NCBI GenBank assembly: GCA_023454175.1
Contig: JAEXRW010000025.1
Coordinates: forward strand, 372,001-436,000
Direction of reading: 5' to 3'
Length of the DNA: 64,000 nucleotides
From: Bacillota bacterium
GTDB lineage: Bacteria > Bacillota > Clostridia > Christensenellales > JAEXRW01
Shown here: positions 35,681 through 44,390 of the stretch, one piece after another
Numbering within the stretch: position 1 is the stretch's first letter
Layout of the letters: every line of letters begins with the position of its first letter
Program-made: the position numbers and the translations under genes
The notes under the pieces: generated by a model
Database searches by the model: none
The model's input: the letters and a program-made list of their open reading frames with translations, nothing else
Told to the model about the DNA's origin: nothing

Positions 35681-35872
35681 TTACGGATGTACTGAAATGA
35701 CGTTTACAGGGCAGTTGGCCTCCGCCTCCTTGGCCTTCTCCTCCTGGCCTTTTGGCACCTCGTCCACGATCACTTCCGCCAACCCGTCGGAAGCCATCTG
35801 GAATACCTCCGGGCAGATCGTGGGGCATAATTCGCATGCGATGCAGCCGTCCCTGTCAATAGATGCTCTCAT
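35681..35872 (-). CDS. Ferredoxin, single [4Fe-4S]
   Basis: 63-residue electron carrier of the 'Fer4_13/monocluster' kind: 'DGCIACELCPTICPEVF' gives three ligands and 'EANCPVNVISV' the fourth. Acidic middle region 'VPKGQEEKAKEAEA'. AAAGGAGAGAAAC precedes the ATG. It could serve the hydrogenase or the glycyl radical activase, both of which need low-potential electrons, but there is no operon link to either. Confidence 0.93.
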   Translation of the reverse strand: MRASIDRDGCIACELCPTICPEVFQMASDGLAEVIVDEVPKGQEEKAKEAEANCPVNVISVHP

Positions 35873-36046
35873 GTTTCTCTCCTTTAGAAATTACTGATTA
35901 TAGGATTGCGCAGGACCGTCAGAAATAAACGTCCTGTTTTGCCGTTTTTCGTTCCCGAATTGAACTTGGGAAGGCATTCTTTTCAGAATGAAGAGAGCCC
36001 GGAATATCGGCCATAGTGATTACCTTTTTTGTCACGTTGTACCGTA

Positions 36047-36208
36047 TTATCTTTGCCGGGTGAATACGATCCCGAGGATGATGATGGCTATACCGATGAT
36101 CAGGCACCACAGCCACGGGGGTATGATTAGGCATATGAGGATCACTCCGACCACAAGCAGTATGATGCCCCACACCCGCCTGTTCCTGTTCAGCCCCTGA
36201 AAATGCAT
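36047..36208 (-). CDS. 53-residue two-helix membrane protein
   Basis: A short frame starting MHFQGLNRNRRVWG, with two hydrophobic helices ('IILLVVGVILICLII', 'LWCLIIGIAIIILGIVF') split by 'PPWLW' and ending in the basic 'TRQR'. The pattern of basic start, tight Pro-Trp turn and Gly-rich helices is that of small LiaI/LiaF-N-like or other Firmicute membrane miniproteins. I cannot name it. The ribosome binding site GGGTGG is modest. Its hydrophobic periodicity and absence of internal stops argue that it is real. Confidence 0.55.
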   Translation of the reverse strand: MHFQGLNRNRRVWGIILLVVGVILICLIIPPWLWCLIIGIAIIILGIVFTRQR

Positions 36209-36465
36209 GAAAACCACCCGCCCCACGCTATATCATATTAAGCTGGAAGACAGATTGTTATTACATCTTTTAGCAGGGATAGGACGGAGCGGCGACAGCG
36301 TCATAAAACCGGCCCGATATCGGGGGGTTCTTGCCCTCATGCTGCGGGTTATGGTATCATGCAACCATTGGGTTCTGTTACCGGCTCTTGCCTGCTTGAA
36401 CAGATGGCATTTCCGGTAGTATTTATGTATGAATGATATTTTCAATGTTTGAAAGGAAGGTTTCC

Positions 36466-37551
36466 ATGGGTAAAACGATCGGCGTATTGACAGGCGGGGG
36501 GGATTGCCCCGGATTGAATGCTGTGCTGCGGGGCGTTGTCAAAACCGCCATGACCAAATACGGTTACAAAGTCATCGGCTTCAGGGACGGCTACAGGGGC
36601 CTCGTTTTGAACGATTGTGTTGAGTTCAAATCCGGCGACGTTTCAGGGATATTGGACAAGGGCGGGACCATCATCGGTACGTCCAACAAGGACAATCCAT
36701 TCCACTTCAAGGTGGAGATTGACGGCAATGTGGAATATAAAGACATGTCCGCTACCGTTATGGAAACTGTCCGCAGGCACGGCATTGACTGCATGGTCCT
36801 CATCGGCGGGGACGGCACGCTTACGAGCGCGCGGGATTTTTCGCGGATGGGCATGAACGTGATCGGTGTGCCGAAGACCATCGACAATGACCTGTGCGCC
36901 ACGGATACCACCTTTGGCTTTATGACGGCCGTGGATACCGCCACGGATGCGCTGGATAAGCTCCATTCCACCGCCGAATCCCATCACAGGGTGATGATCC
37001 TGGAAGTCATGGGAAGGTATGCGGGCTGGATCGCGCTGGAAGCGGGCATAGCCGGAGGGGCGGATGTCATTTTGATACCCGAGATCCCGTTTGATATCGA
37101 TAAGGTGGTCGGAAAAATAATCGAGCGGAAAAATGCCGGAAAGGCGTTCAGCATCGTCGTTGTCGCGGAAGGCGCCCGGTCGGTATCCGGTGAGGTGGTG
37201 GTCAGCAAGGTACTCAAGGACAGCCCGGATCCTGTTCGGCTGGGCGGTATTGGCAATCATATCGCGGAGGATGTCGAAAGGCTCACTTGTATTGAAACGC
37301 GCGTCACGGTACTTGGGCATCTGCAGCGCGGCGGCAGGCCTGTGCCTTATGACAGGATCCTCTCCACCAGGTATGGCGTGGGGGCTGTGGAACTGGTGCA
37401 CAATGAACAATTCGGCAGGATGGTGAGCCTGCAGGGCGACCGGATCGTTTCCGTGCCGCTGGAAGAGGCCGTAGGCAAACTGAAGACGGTCCCGCCGGAC
37501 GGCGAATTGGTGAGCATAGCAAAAAGCGTGGGCGTGGGCTTCGGGGACTAG
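36466..37551 (+). CDS. pfkA: 6-phosphofructokinase, group III (ATP-type signature)
   Basis: Glycolytic kinase forming fructose 1,6-bisphosphate, 361 aa, the length of the mixed-substrate group III enzymes. Phosphate-binding 'GVLTGGGDCPGLNAV' and 'IGGDGTLTSA' are present; Gly in 'GGDGT' (position 104, E. coli numbering) marks ATP use, where pyrophosphate enzymes have Asp. 'GVPKTIDNDL' has the Lys124 seen in group III members of either specificity. Catalytic 'TIDND' and substrate 'MGRYAGWIA' are intact. The Met at 36466 follows GGAAGG. Single-gene unit closed by a strong terminator. A switch to pyrophosphate use is not supported by residue 104 despite the nearby pyrophosphatase. Confidence 0.95.
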   Translation: MGKTIGVLTGGGDCPGLNAVLRGVVKTAMTKYGYKVIGFRDGYRGLVLNDCVEFKSGDVSGILDKGGTIIGTSNKDNPFHFKVEIDGNVEYKDMSATVMETVRRHGIDCMVLIGGDGTLTSARDFSRMGMNVIGVPKTIDNDLCATDTTFGFMTAVDTATDALDKLHSTAESHHRVMILEVMGRYAGWIALEAGIAGGADVILIPEIPFDIDKVVGKIIERKNAGKAFSIVVVAEGARSVSGEVVVSKVLKDSPDPVRLGGIGNHIAEDVERLTCIETRVTVLGHLQRGGRPVPYDRILSTRYGVGAVELVHNEQFGRMVSLQGDRIVSVPLEEAVGKLKTVPPDGELVSIAKSVGVGFGD

Positions 37552-37562
37552 ACAGAAAATAG

Positions 37563-37604
37563 AGAAGGCTGCATTTTGGATACAATGCAGCCTTCTTTTC
37601 TTTT
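37563..37604. terminator. Bidirectional terminator between pfkA and the glycyl radical operon
   Basis: AGAAGGCTGCATT and AATGCAGCCTTCT pair (13 bp) round an 8-nt loop with TTTTCTTTT after it on the + strand and A-rich sequence before it, so it can serve both convergent genes. Confidence 0.85.
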
Positions 37605-37615
37605 CGTCCCAGGCT

Positions 37616-38836
37616 TCAGATTTCAATCACCCTGAGGGGAAATTTTGCGAGCAGCTCGCAGCTTTTTTCGCGGATGATGATGGGAGCCTCGTAGCGGAAA
37701 CCGATATCCTCCTGGGGGCATGCGTACTGCATGGCGCAGATCAGCATTTCCCCAGGCTGGTAAACGTGGAGCGGGTTTGTCCAGTAAGCGAACGGGCCGT
37801 CATTGAGTCCGATGCGCCATTCGTCCCCCGTCATTCCGATGCCGTGCTCAAATCCCGGCACCATGTAATCGGAGAAGCCGTTGCTGTCTGCATATTCCAT
37901 CATCTCAGCAGCCAGTGAAGAGGGTGTGATGCCTGCCATGTATTTGGATAGGCACAGTTTCACCATCTGCAGGAAGTTGTCCGCGTGCCACCTCTGGCGC
38001 TTTGTGGCGGGGCCCAGGATGTAATTCACCGAATGGTCCCCCGTGCACAGCATGAAAGCTGCATGCAGGTCCACCATCAGGGCCTGCCCCGTCTCCAGTT
38101 TCTTAGTTGTGGCGGGTGTGCAGGCGCCTCCCGCCAGGCCGGTCCTGTACCCGCATGCGATCTCGTTGCCCCCGGTAAAGGACCATTCCCATACGCTCCC
38201 GGCCTTCCGCATCGCATATCCCGCCAGACCGGCTATCTCCGTTTCCGTCATCCCCTTGTATCCGCCGTCTTTGATGGCGTCGTAGATGGCCTGGTGGCCC
38301 ACATCCACCTGCCTGGATGCCTCCCGGAAACGGTTCATCTCCCCTTCGCATTTGATCATGGACAGCCTGTCGATGATGTCGTGCGCGTTGACCAGAGTGA
38401 CGCCGGGCATGGCTTCCTGGAAGCTGGTATATTCATAATGCGTGAGGTTGCCTTCGGGCAGGTAGTTGGACATCCCGCTTTCGATGCCGAGCCTCCCGCT
38501 GCGGATGCCCAGCTCGTCCTGGATGAAATCCGAGACGGCGCTGATCTGGTCCTGGCCCCCCATGGGCAGGAATCCACGCACATTGTCTTCGGGAAGCCAC
38601 GTCTCGTCCGCCACCCGGGCCGCGTCGATCACGAAGATGAATACGACGGGTGATCCTTCCTTGGGGATGACGATGAAGCTCCGCCACGGGCAGAAGGCGT
38701 CCGTGGTCCAGGAGAGCGTGCGCAGCCTGGAGCCCAGGTAGGCGTCCAGCCCCATGTTTGCCATTTCAGCCTGAATGCTTTGGATGCGTGCGGGATAGTC
38801 GATATAATAGGGATCGTTTCTGTCCAGTTGCTTCAC
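37616..38836 (-). CDS. M24-family (creatinase/aminopeptidase P fold) protein
   Basis: 406 residues with the two-domain creatinase/prolidase layout: N-terminal ribonuclease-H-like half with 'YLGSRLRTLSWTTDAFCPW', C-terminal pita-bread half. Metal-site positions that remain are Asp in 'MVDLHAAF', Asp in 'CTGDHSV', His in 'GFEHGIGM' and the last Glu in 'GFRYEAPIII'; the first Glu of the usual 'EP' pair is replaced in 'LICAMQYACP'. It may therefore be metal-poor, like creatinase, and not a peptidase. Start is GTG at 38836, eight bases after AGGAGG. Last gene of the glycyl radical operon, 12 bp after the SCP2 gene. Confidence 0.82.
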   Translation of the reverse strand: MKQLDRNDPYYIDYPARIQSIQAEMANMGLDAYLGSRLRTLSWTTDAFCPWRSFIVIPKEGSPVVFIFVIDAARVADETWLPEDNVRGFLPMGGQDQISAVSDFIQDELGIRSGRLGIESGMSNYLPEGNLTHYEYTSFQEAMPGVTLVNAHDIIDRLSMIKCEGEMNRFREASRQVDVGHQAIYDAIKDGGYKGMTETEIAGLAGYAMRKAGSVWEWSFTGGNEIACGYRTGLAGGACTPATTKKLETGQALMVDLHAAFMLCTGDHSVNYILGPATKRQRWHADNFLQMVKLCLSKYMAGITPSSLAAEMMEYADSNGFSDYMVPGFEHGIGMTGDEWRIGLNDGPFAYWTNPLHVYQPGEMLICAMQYACPQEDIGFRYEAPIIIREKSCELLAKFPLRVIEI

Positions 38837-38848
38837 TTGCCTCACCTC

Positions 38849-39250
38849 CTAATATTCCGTGGGGATCGTGGAGAAGACTTTGTTGATCCTGTCTGCAATG
38901 GAGGCAAGCTTCAGCGCCTTGACCATGTTGCCCTTCAGTTTGAGCTTTCCGGTCATCAGGGCCAGCTGGGAATTCATTTCCGCACGCGATATCTGTGCGA
39001 ACACCGCATAATCCCCGATGATCCGGAATTCCGCTTCCGGTGTCTCCCCCTCGCCCACCAGCATCCGGTCCAGCTCCCCGTCCTTGAAGCCGATAAACAG
39101 ATACATATCCCTGCCGCCCGGGCAGTTCTGGTAGATGTTGGCCATGGATGAGGAGATATGGTTCATTTTCTCAGGCGTCAGCTCCGCCTTCAGCCGCCTT
39201 TCGGCTTCGTCCCGCCACTCCGGGCTCATGTACTGGATCATCTCCGGCAT
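38849..39250 (-). CDS. SCP2-domain protein
   Basis: 133-residue stand-alone sterol-carrier-protein-2-like domain. 'AEFRIIGDYAVFAQISRAEMN' and 'MTGKLKLKGNMVKALKLA' are the family core; the latter is its most conserved part. SCP2 proteins bind lipids, fatty acyl-CoA or other hydrophobic compounds. In bacterial degradation operons they are found beside enzymes acting on hydrophobic or CoA-linked substrates, which hints that the operon's substrate is of that sort. GGGGGG precedes the ATG. Confidence 0.88.
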   Translation of the reverse strand: MPEMIQYMSPEWRDEAERRLKAELTPEKMNHISSSMANIYQNCPGGRDMYLFIGFKDGELDRMLVGEGETPEAEFRIIGDYAVFAQISRAEMNSQLALMTGKLKLKGNMVKALKLASIADRINKVFSTIPTEY

Positions 39251-39299
39251 TTCATAACCCCCCTATGTATTGATTCACCTTCAGGTGGCAAATCTTGCT

Positions 39300-40127
39300 C
39301 TAAACAAATTCGGTTACCGCTCTAAGTTCCTCGCGCGGGTACACATAACATGGGAAAGGCATCAGCGGGTTGTATACTTTTTCGATGTCGAATACGCCGA
39401 TTCCTTTTTGGACGCCTGAAAAGGTCCCTTTGGTCAGCACGCTCACCGTATCCATCTGCATGGCAAATACCGCCGCCTTCTGCCCCGGCGGGATCTTTTC
39501 GATCTCATCCCTGTACGGCGGCAAGGTGAATGCGATCCGCCCGCTGCCCGATGGCGCCGCCTGGATGATGGGAATGATGCTGCAGAATCCTTCATCGTCT
39601 TTTGCGGCGATGAATTTCAGTGTGGAAAGGCCGCTGATGATATCATAGGAGACCTTGTTGAGCGCCCCGTTTTCATGGCCCTTTGCACTGCCCCTCCTGA
39701 GCCTTGTCAAAAGCGCCCCTCGGATGATCGCACCCATGTCCAGGCTGCTTATCTCGGATATGTCGACCAGGTCCAGGAAATGGACGGTGTTGATGCCGAA
39801 GTAGGAATTATACCGGAAGAGCGGTTTATCGTTGTATTTGTCATATTCCGGGCCTGTGTTCGCCTTGCTTTTCCATACAGCCCTTCCCCGCCACAGTTCC
39901 TTTTCCATGCTCAATATGAGGAACCCGGCTTTCGGTCTTTTGGGGATGAATTGTTTGGACTGCCCCTCGCAGAATTGTCCGAACATCATTTCCTTTTCAT
40001 TTCTTGCGCCCAGTGTGCTGACCATTGTGATATGGGGATATCCCTCGTCGTCTTCCACCGCGACCAGGCCCACTTTATTGTCCGTATCAAAGAATATCTG
40101 GGTTTCTGCGGATATGGTATCCGGCAT
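39300..40127 (-). CDS. Split-barrel flavin-binding-like protein (PNPOx superfamily), probably duplicated
   Basis: 275 residues containing what look like two copies of the pyridoxamine 5'-phosphate oxidase-like barrel: 'NKVGLVAVEDDEGYPHITMVS' at the start and 'LKFIAAKDDEGFCSIIPIIQA' near residue 165 share a 'DDEG(Y/F)' strand pattern. Such proteins bind FMN or F420 or have lost cofactors. No specific family is recognised. It lies 13 bp after the activase gene in the glycyl radical operon, with AAGGAGG before its ATG. Confidence 0.65.
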   Translation of the reverse strand: MPDTISAETQIFFDTDNKVGLVAVEDDEGYPHITMVSTLGARNEKEMMFGQFCEGQSKQFIPKRPKAGFLILSMEKELWRGRAVWKSKANTGPEYDKYNDKPLFRYNSYFGINTVHFLDLVDISEISSLDMGAIIRGALLTRLRRGSAKGHENGALNKVSYDIISGLSTLKFIAAKDDEGFCSIIPIIQAAPSGSGRIAFTLPPYRDEIEKIPPGQKAAVFAMQMDTVSVLTKGTFSGVQKGIGVFDIEKVYNPLMPFPCYVYPREELRAVTEFV

Positions 40128-40140
40128 TGTGATAACCTCC

Positions 40141-41085
40141 TTATTTCACCGAACCTGTCCAAACGGTTTGGATAGACCGCGTCAGGTTGTTTTTGGCTGT
40201 ATCAAGTAATCCGTCTATTTTTTCTGCAGGAAGCAGGGCTTCCTTTTCATAATCCCATGATCTCCCCAGCCGCGCGTATTTGTCCCGGCACAGGTTGTTG
40301 AATGCGCACAGCTCCCATCTTTCGACGGGGCCTTCGGTCAGCTCAGAAATGAACCGTGCGATGGCTGCGATGTTCTCCGGGTTGTCTGTCGCGCCCGGTA
40401 TGACCGGTGTGCGGATCCATATTCGTTTGTTGCGGATGCCTGCATAAACAGCAATGCTTTTCATGTTGTCCAGGATGAGCCTGTTTCCGTGTCCTGTGAA
40501 TTTGCGGTGGAGCGCGTCATCGTACAGCTTGATATCCAGCAGGAGCAGGTCGGCGTATTCCACCGCCGCTTCCAGGACCGTATGGGGGACGCATGCCGCC
40601 GTATCCAGCGCGGTATGGATGCCCGCCTCGTTCAGTTTTTGAAGTACTTCAATCGCGACTTCCGCCTGTAGCAGCGGCTCACCGCCCGAAATCGTCACGC
40701 CTCCACCGCTCTTTTCGAAATAGGCTCGGTCCTTCAGGAGCTCGCTTGTCAGCTCTTCAACGGAATACAGCTTTCCTTTCTGCTCCATGGCGCCGGTGGG
40801 GCAGGCTTTGGCGCATGCCATGCACCGCCTGCACGTCTGCCTGTCGATGGCGATGCCTTCTTCCAGGGAGCGCAATGCGCCATGACTGCATGCCTCCAGG
40901 CAGGCGCCGCATCCGATGCACCTGGGTTGCAGCCAGATGACCTCGGGATACGGCAGGATGCTCTCCGGGTTGTGGCACCAGGCGCAGCTGAGATTGCACC
41001 CCTTGAAAAACACGGTGGTGCGGATCCCCGGCCCGTCCTCCGTGGACATCTTCTGGATATCCAGGATCAACGCTTCCTTCGCCAT
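40141..41085 (-). CDS. Glycyl-radical enzyme activating protein (radical SAM)
   Basis: 314-residue S-adenosylmethionine radical activase that abstracts hydrogen from the glycyl loop of the partner enzyme. Radical SAM motif 'GCNLSCAWCHNPE' (CxxxCxxC) near residue 30 is followed by two further cluster motifs, 'CIGCGACLEACSHGA' and 'CRRCMACAKACPTGA'. This is the usual build for activases of non-PFL glycyl radical enzymes. 'TISGGEPLLQ' is the SAM-binding GGE motif. It starts four bases after the glycyl radical enzyme stop. Confidence 0.96.
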   Translation of the reverse strand: MAKEALILDIQKMSTEDGPGIRTTVFFKGCNLSCAWCHNPESILPYPEVIWLQPRCIGCGACLEACSHGALRSLEEGIAIDRQTCRRCMACAKACPTGAMEQKGKLYSVEELTSELLKDRAYFEKSGGGVTISGGEPLLQAEVAIEVLQKLNEAGIHTALDTAACVPHTVLEAAVEYADLLLLDIKLYDDALHRKFTGHGNRLILDNMKSIAVYAGIRNKRIWIRTPVIPGATDNPENIAAIARFISELTEGPVERWELCAFNNLCRDKYARLGRSWDYEKEALLPAEKIDGLLDTAKNNLTRSIQTVWTGSVK

Positions 41086-41088
41086 CCC

Positions 41089-43584
41089 TCAGAACCTCGT
41101 ATGGCTCTGTCGGGCGATGATCTCGTCCTGCAGCTCTTTTCCGACCGTCACAAAGTAGGCGTTGTACCCCGTCACGCGCACCAGCAGGTTCCTGTAGTTC
41201 TCCGGGTGCTTCTGCGCGTCCCGCAGCATATCTGCGTCCAGGATGTTGATCTGTAGCGCCGACCCGCCGTTTTCGGTATACCCGCGCAGGAAGGCTTTGA
41301 ACTTTTCCCGGTGCTCGGCGTCCCGCAGGAAGGCGGGGCTGAATGTGATGGTATGGCTCGCGCCGTTGGGCAGGTTGCTCCGGTAATCCAGGTAGTCCCC
41401 GTCCGCAGCCTTACCGCCCATGGCCTTCCCCACCGAGTTGGCGTTGGCCGTCGGGCCGCCCGTATCCGCGCCGTTGCTGGGGCAGATGGCATTGCTGAGG
41501 AATTGTCCCCTTTTCCTGCCGTCCGCGCTCGCGGCCAGGATATACCCGTCCGATACCCAGTAATTCCAGCTCAGCATCCCCGCGCGGAATCGCGTATCCG
41601 TCGCCTTTGTACGGTATTTCCAGGCCTCTTCCGAAAAGAGCTCCATCACCTTCTGCGCCAGCGCGTCCGCCTCGTCATCGTCCCTGCCGTACTTCGGCGC
41701 CCTGTTCTTTGCCTTGGCCTGCAGTACCTCGTACCCTTCCCAGTTGGCTTTGAGCGCATGGATGAGCTGCTCCATGGTGCATTCCTTTTGGTCGTAAACC
41801 AGGTATCGGACGGCCAGGAGCGAGTCCACGGTGGTCGCGAACGTCACGCCTTCCAGCGTGGTGAACCGCAGCTGCGCGCCGCCCTGTGTGATGTCCTTCC
41901 CGCTGTCTGCGCAGCCGTGCACCAGCAGGGAGAGGTACGGTGTGGGGCAGAATTTTGCGCGGATCGTATCCGTCTCGTCATACTGCTCCACAGTCTTCCG
42001 GATGAGGTATTTCAGCTGGGTTTCGAATGCCTTATAGAATTGATCGAACGAAGTGAAGGTCTTGGGGTCTCCCGTCCTCGGACCGTCCTGGCGTATTTCG
42101 TACGCCTTGCCTGTAAGGGGTTCCGTATAATGGATCAGGTCCCGTCCGTTCCCCAGCGCAAGTTCAACGGCTTTCAGCAGGTTGGGGTTGTTGTCCACGG
42201 TGCCCGAGCGGTCGTTCCCTGCCATGGTGTTTTCCATGCACCCCACCGAGGCGTAGTCATAGACATTGTCCAGGTTGATGTACTGTTCAACATTTGCTTT
42301 TTGGGCCTCCCGCAGCATCCCTGCAATGGAGCGCTCGTCGAAATTCAGCAGGAAAGGCGCGCCCTGGCTGCCCGCGATCATATCCACCACGGTATCCAGC
42401 AGTCTTTCCGGCGTGCCCCTGTGCAGGCGCACATTGGGCTTGGGCTCCAGGATGGGGCTCATCTCGTCGATCACTTCCAGCAGCACATAGGTCATGTCAC
42501 ACGTCGCATCGACCCCGTCTTTCCCCATCCCTCCGATGTTGAAAAGCTGCCCGTAACCTGCCGTGATCCCCTGGTTTCCCGTTTTGATCATGGCGTCATA
42601 CGCCTGGTTGCAGTGCAGCCAGAAGCATTTCAGGATCTCCTTGCCCCATTCCCTGTCCATGCCTTCGGCGATCGATCTTTCCCAGTACGGCTGGAGCATC
42701 CGGTCCAGCCTGCCAAAGGAAAGGCCCGCTCCCGGATAGTTTTCATCCGTCATCACCAGCATGTGCGTCAGCCAGAGTGCCTGTACGGCCTCCCAGAAGT
42801 TCTGTGCGCCTTCCCACGGTACGCGGGCTAGGTTGCTGCGCATCTGCACGAGTTCCGCCCTGCGGGCCGGATCCTGCTCTATTGCGAGAAGATCGCTGCA
42901 AAGGCCGGAGTAACGCTCCGCCAGTTCCTTAGGCATCTGCACAGCCGTTATCATTGCGCGCAGCTGTGCACCCCTGCTGCCTTTTTTCTCTCCTGGGTTT
43001 AGTCCTTCATACCGGGTTTGGAGGTCTTCCGATATTTTTTTGAAACCATGTTGCAGCACCTGGGCGTAATCCGGGATGATGTGGGCGGATGTCGCGCCGC
43101 AGTTGCCGTATCCCCGCTCGTGGAATTCCTTCGTTTTGCTGCGCATCCCGTTTTTCCCGAATATCAGTTTGTTCCGTGCTGCCGCCTCTGCCTTGCTCCA
43201 GCACCGCGAGGCCATGATGTTGAACCGCGCCCCTGCGATGAGGTCCCCGGGCAGGATCTCCTGCGGCACGTGCTTTGTGATGGCCTCCCGGATGAACCAG
43301 GCCCGCCGCTCTGCGATGCTCCATGTGAAAAATCCTCCCGGCACATCGATCATCCGTGCGGATTGCTTGGAAGATACGACAAACGGCTGGAAGAAGGCGT
43401 ACGTTTCGGGCACGATGTAAAAGCTCATCTCGTCGAAGATCTCGTCCCAGCCGGTCCCGGTGGTGAAGGTGAGGAATTGATTGTTCCAGTTCCGTTTCAC
43501 CCCCGAGAAGTAGTAATCCCGCAGCCACTGGATCCGTTTGGACAGGTTCTTTGGCTCCTTCATTTTCGGTGCAGGTACAGCCAT
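41089..43584 (-). CDS. Glycyl radical enzyme of unknown substrate (PFL-like superfamily)
   Basis: 831-residue enzyme that uses a glycyl/thiyl radical pair. The glycyl radical site is Gly806 in 'RVTGYNAYF'; the thiyl Cys449 sits in 'YASVGCMEN', with Glu451 as the general-base position of the dehydratase/decarboxylase branch ('GCxE'). 'SHIIPDY'-like and 'GLSFGRLDRMLQPYW' segments match that branch and not pyruvate formate-lyase itself, which has a Cys-Cys pair. The exact residues 'GCMENT' differ from the 'GCVEP' of the well-known choline, glycerol and hydroxyphenylacetate enzymes, so its reaction is open. AAGGGGGG precedes the ATG. Activase is the next gene. Confidence 0.95.
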   Translation of the reverse strand: MAVPAPKMKEPKNLSKRIQWLRDYYFSGVKRNWNNQFLTFTTGTGWDEIFDEMSFYIVPETYAFFQPFVVSSKQSARMIDVPGGFFTWSIAERRAWFIREAITKHVPQEILPGDLIAGARFNIMASRCWSKAEAAARNKLIFGKNGMRSKTKEFHERGYGNCGATSAHIIPDYAQVLQHGFKKISEDLQTRYEGLNPGEKKGSRGAQLRAMITAVQMPKELAERYSGLCSDLLAIEQDPARRAELVQMRSNLARVPWEGAQNFWEAVQALWLTHMLVMTDENYPGAGLSFGRLDRMLQPYWERSIAEGMDREWGKEILKCFWLHCNQAYDAMIKTGNQGITAGYGQLFNIGGMGKDGVDATCDMTYVLLEVIDEMSPILEPKPNVRLHRGTPERLLDTVVDMIAGSQGAPFLLNFDERSIAGMLREAQKANVEQYINLDNVYDYASVGCMENTMAGNDRSGTVDNNPNLLKAVELALGNGRDLIHYTEPLTGKAYEIRQDGPRTGDPKTFTSFDQFYKAFETQLKYLIRKTVEQYDETDTIRAKFCPTPYLSLLVHGCADSGKDITQGGAQLRFTTLEGVTFATTVDSLLAVRYLVYDQKECTMEQLIHALKANWEGYEVLQAKAKNRAPKYGRDDDEADALAQKVMELFSEEAWKYRTKATDTRFRAGMLSWNYWVSDGYILAASADGRKRGQFLSNAICPSNGADTGGPTANANSVGKAMGGKAADGDYLDYRSNLPNGASHTITFSPAFLRDAEHREKFKAFLRGYTENGGSALQINILDADMLRDAQKHPENYRNLLVRVTGYNAYFVTVGKELQDEIIARQSHTRF

Positions 43585-43645
43585 ATGACGACCCCCCTTT
43601 TTGTTGCTGGATTTTATCTGGTAACATCAAAAACCGCCTGCCGTT

Positions 43646-44362
43646 TCATCCGGCCTGCGGTCTTTTAAAATGATCGTTGAGTATGCCTTCGCCGTGGATG
43701 AGGATCTCCCGCATCACCGATTCCGCCCCTTCAGCATTCCGCTGTTCGATCGCGCTGATCAGCTTTTCATGCAGGGCGTATACCTGTTCCCTGTCGTCCA
43801 GCCTTTGGTAGAAGAGCCTGACGAGCTCCTTATACATGCACTGCGTGGAACTGATGGTCATGGGGAGGATCAGATTGTTGGTAGCCAGTGCGATGGCAAG
43901 ATGCATTTCATAATCCAGGTCGGCCGCTTCCTCGGCCGTGGTGGCAGAGCGCTCATTTTGGAGCAGCTCCCGTAGAGCCGTGATGTCCTCATCCGAGCGG
44001 TGTGACGCGGCCAGCCGCGCGTTCCCCGTTTCGAAAATGCCCCGGTATTCCATCAGGCTATTGAACAGGTTCCTATCGATTTTTCCGGTGTACTGCATCA
44101 GAAGGGTGTAGATTTCAAAAGTGCCTTCCCGGCGGTAATCGTTGACGAATGTGCCTTTACGGGGCACGATGCGCAGCACCTTTTTGGCTGCCAGTTCAAT
44201 GAGACCGGCATGTACGATCGTGCGGGATATCCCCAGGCTCGATGAGATCTCGCGTTCGGGCGGAAGTCTTTGCCCGATGGCGAGCTGCCCAGAAAGAATC
44301 TGGTTTTCGATGATGGAAGTAAATCGTTCCCTGATGCTTGACTTCTTCGTCATGCCGGACAC
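43646..44362 (-). CDS. GntR-family regulator, FadR (FCD) subfamily
   Basis: 238-residue regulator with an N-terminal winged helix ('RLPPEREISSSLGISRTIVH') and an all-helical FCD effector domain. In the latter, 'DYEMHLAIALATNN' supplies a metal-binding Asp and His. It is the first gene upstream of the glycyl radical operon in the same direction and divergent from the DUF362 gene. A perfect TGTGGTATTACCACA palindrome lies 9 bp before its ATG and suits the FadR consensus TGGTNNNACCA, so it probably represses itself and the operon until a substrate-related acid binds. Confidence 0.94.
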   Translation of the reverse strand: MSGMTKKSSIRERFTSIIENQILSGQLAIGQRLPPEREISSSLGISRTIVHAGLIELAAKKVLRIVPRKGTFVNDYRREGTFEIYTLLMQYTGKIDRNLFNSLMEYRGIFETGNARLAASHRSDEDITALRELLQNERSATTAEEAADLDYEMHLAIALATNNLILPMTISSTQCMYKELVRLFYQRLDDREQVYALHEKLISAIEQRNAEGAESVMREILIHGEGILNDHFKRPQAG

Positions 44363-44370
44363 ACCCCATC

Positions 44371-44385
44371 TGTGGTATTACCACA
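44371..44385. promoter_or_regulatory. GntR/FadR-type operator
   Basis: TGTGGTATTACCACA is a perfect 7+1+7 palindrome with the TGGTNNNACCA core recognised by FadR-subfamily regulators. It overlaps the expected transcription start of the gntR promoter, an arrangement that would block initiation. Confidence 0.7.
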
Positions 44386-44390
44386 GCTCT

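Noticed and set aside
36233..36445. Frames on both strands upstream of pfkA, and a tRNA-like look to the GC-rich patch
   Set aside because: No cloverleaf could be drawn and no CCA end or T-loop GTTCRA was found; the frames lack ribosome binding sites.
36466..37551. Pyrophosphate-dependent phosphofructokinase
   Set aside because: Residue 104 is Gly ('GGDGT'), the ATP-type marker; Lys124 alone occurs in ATP users of group III too.
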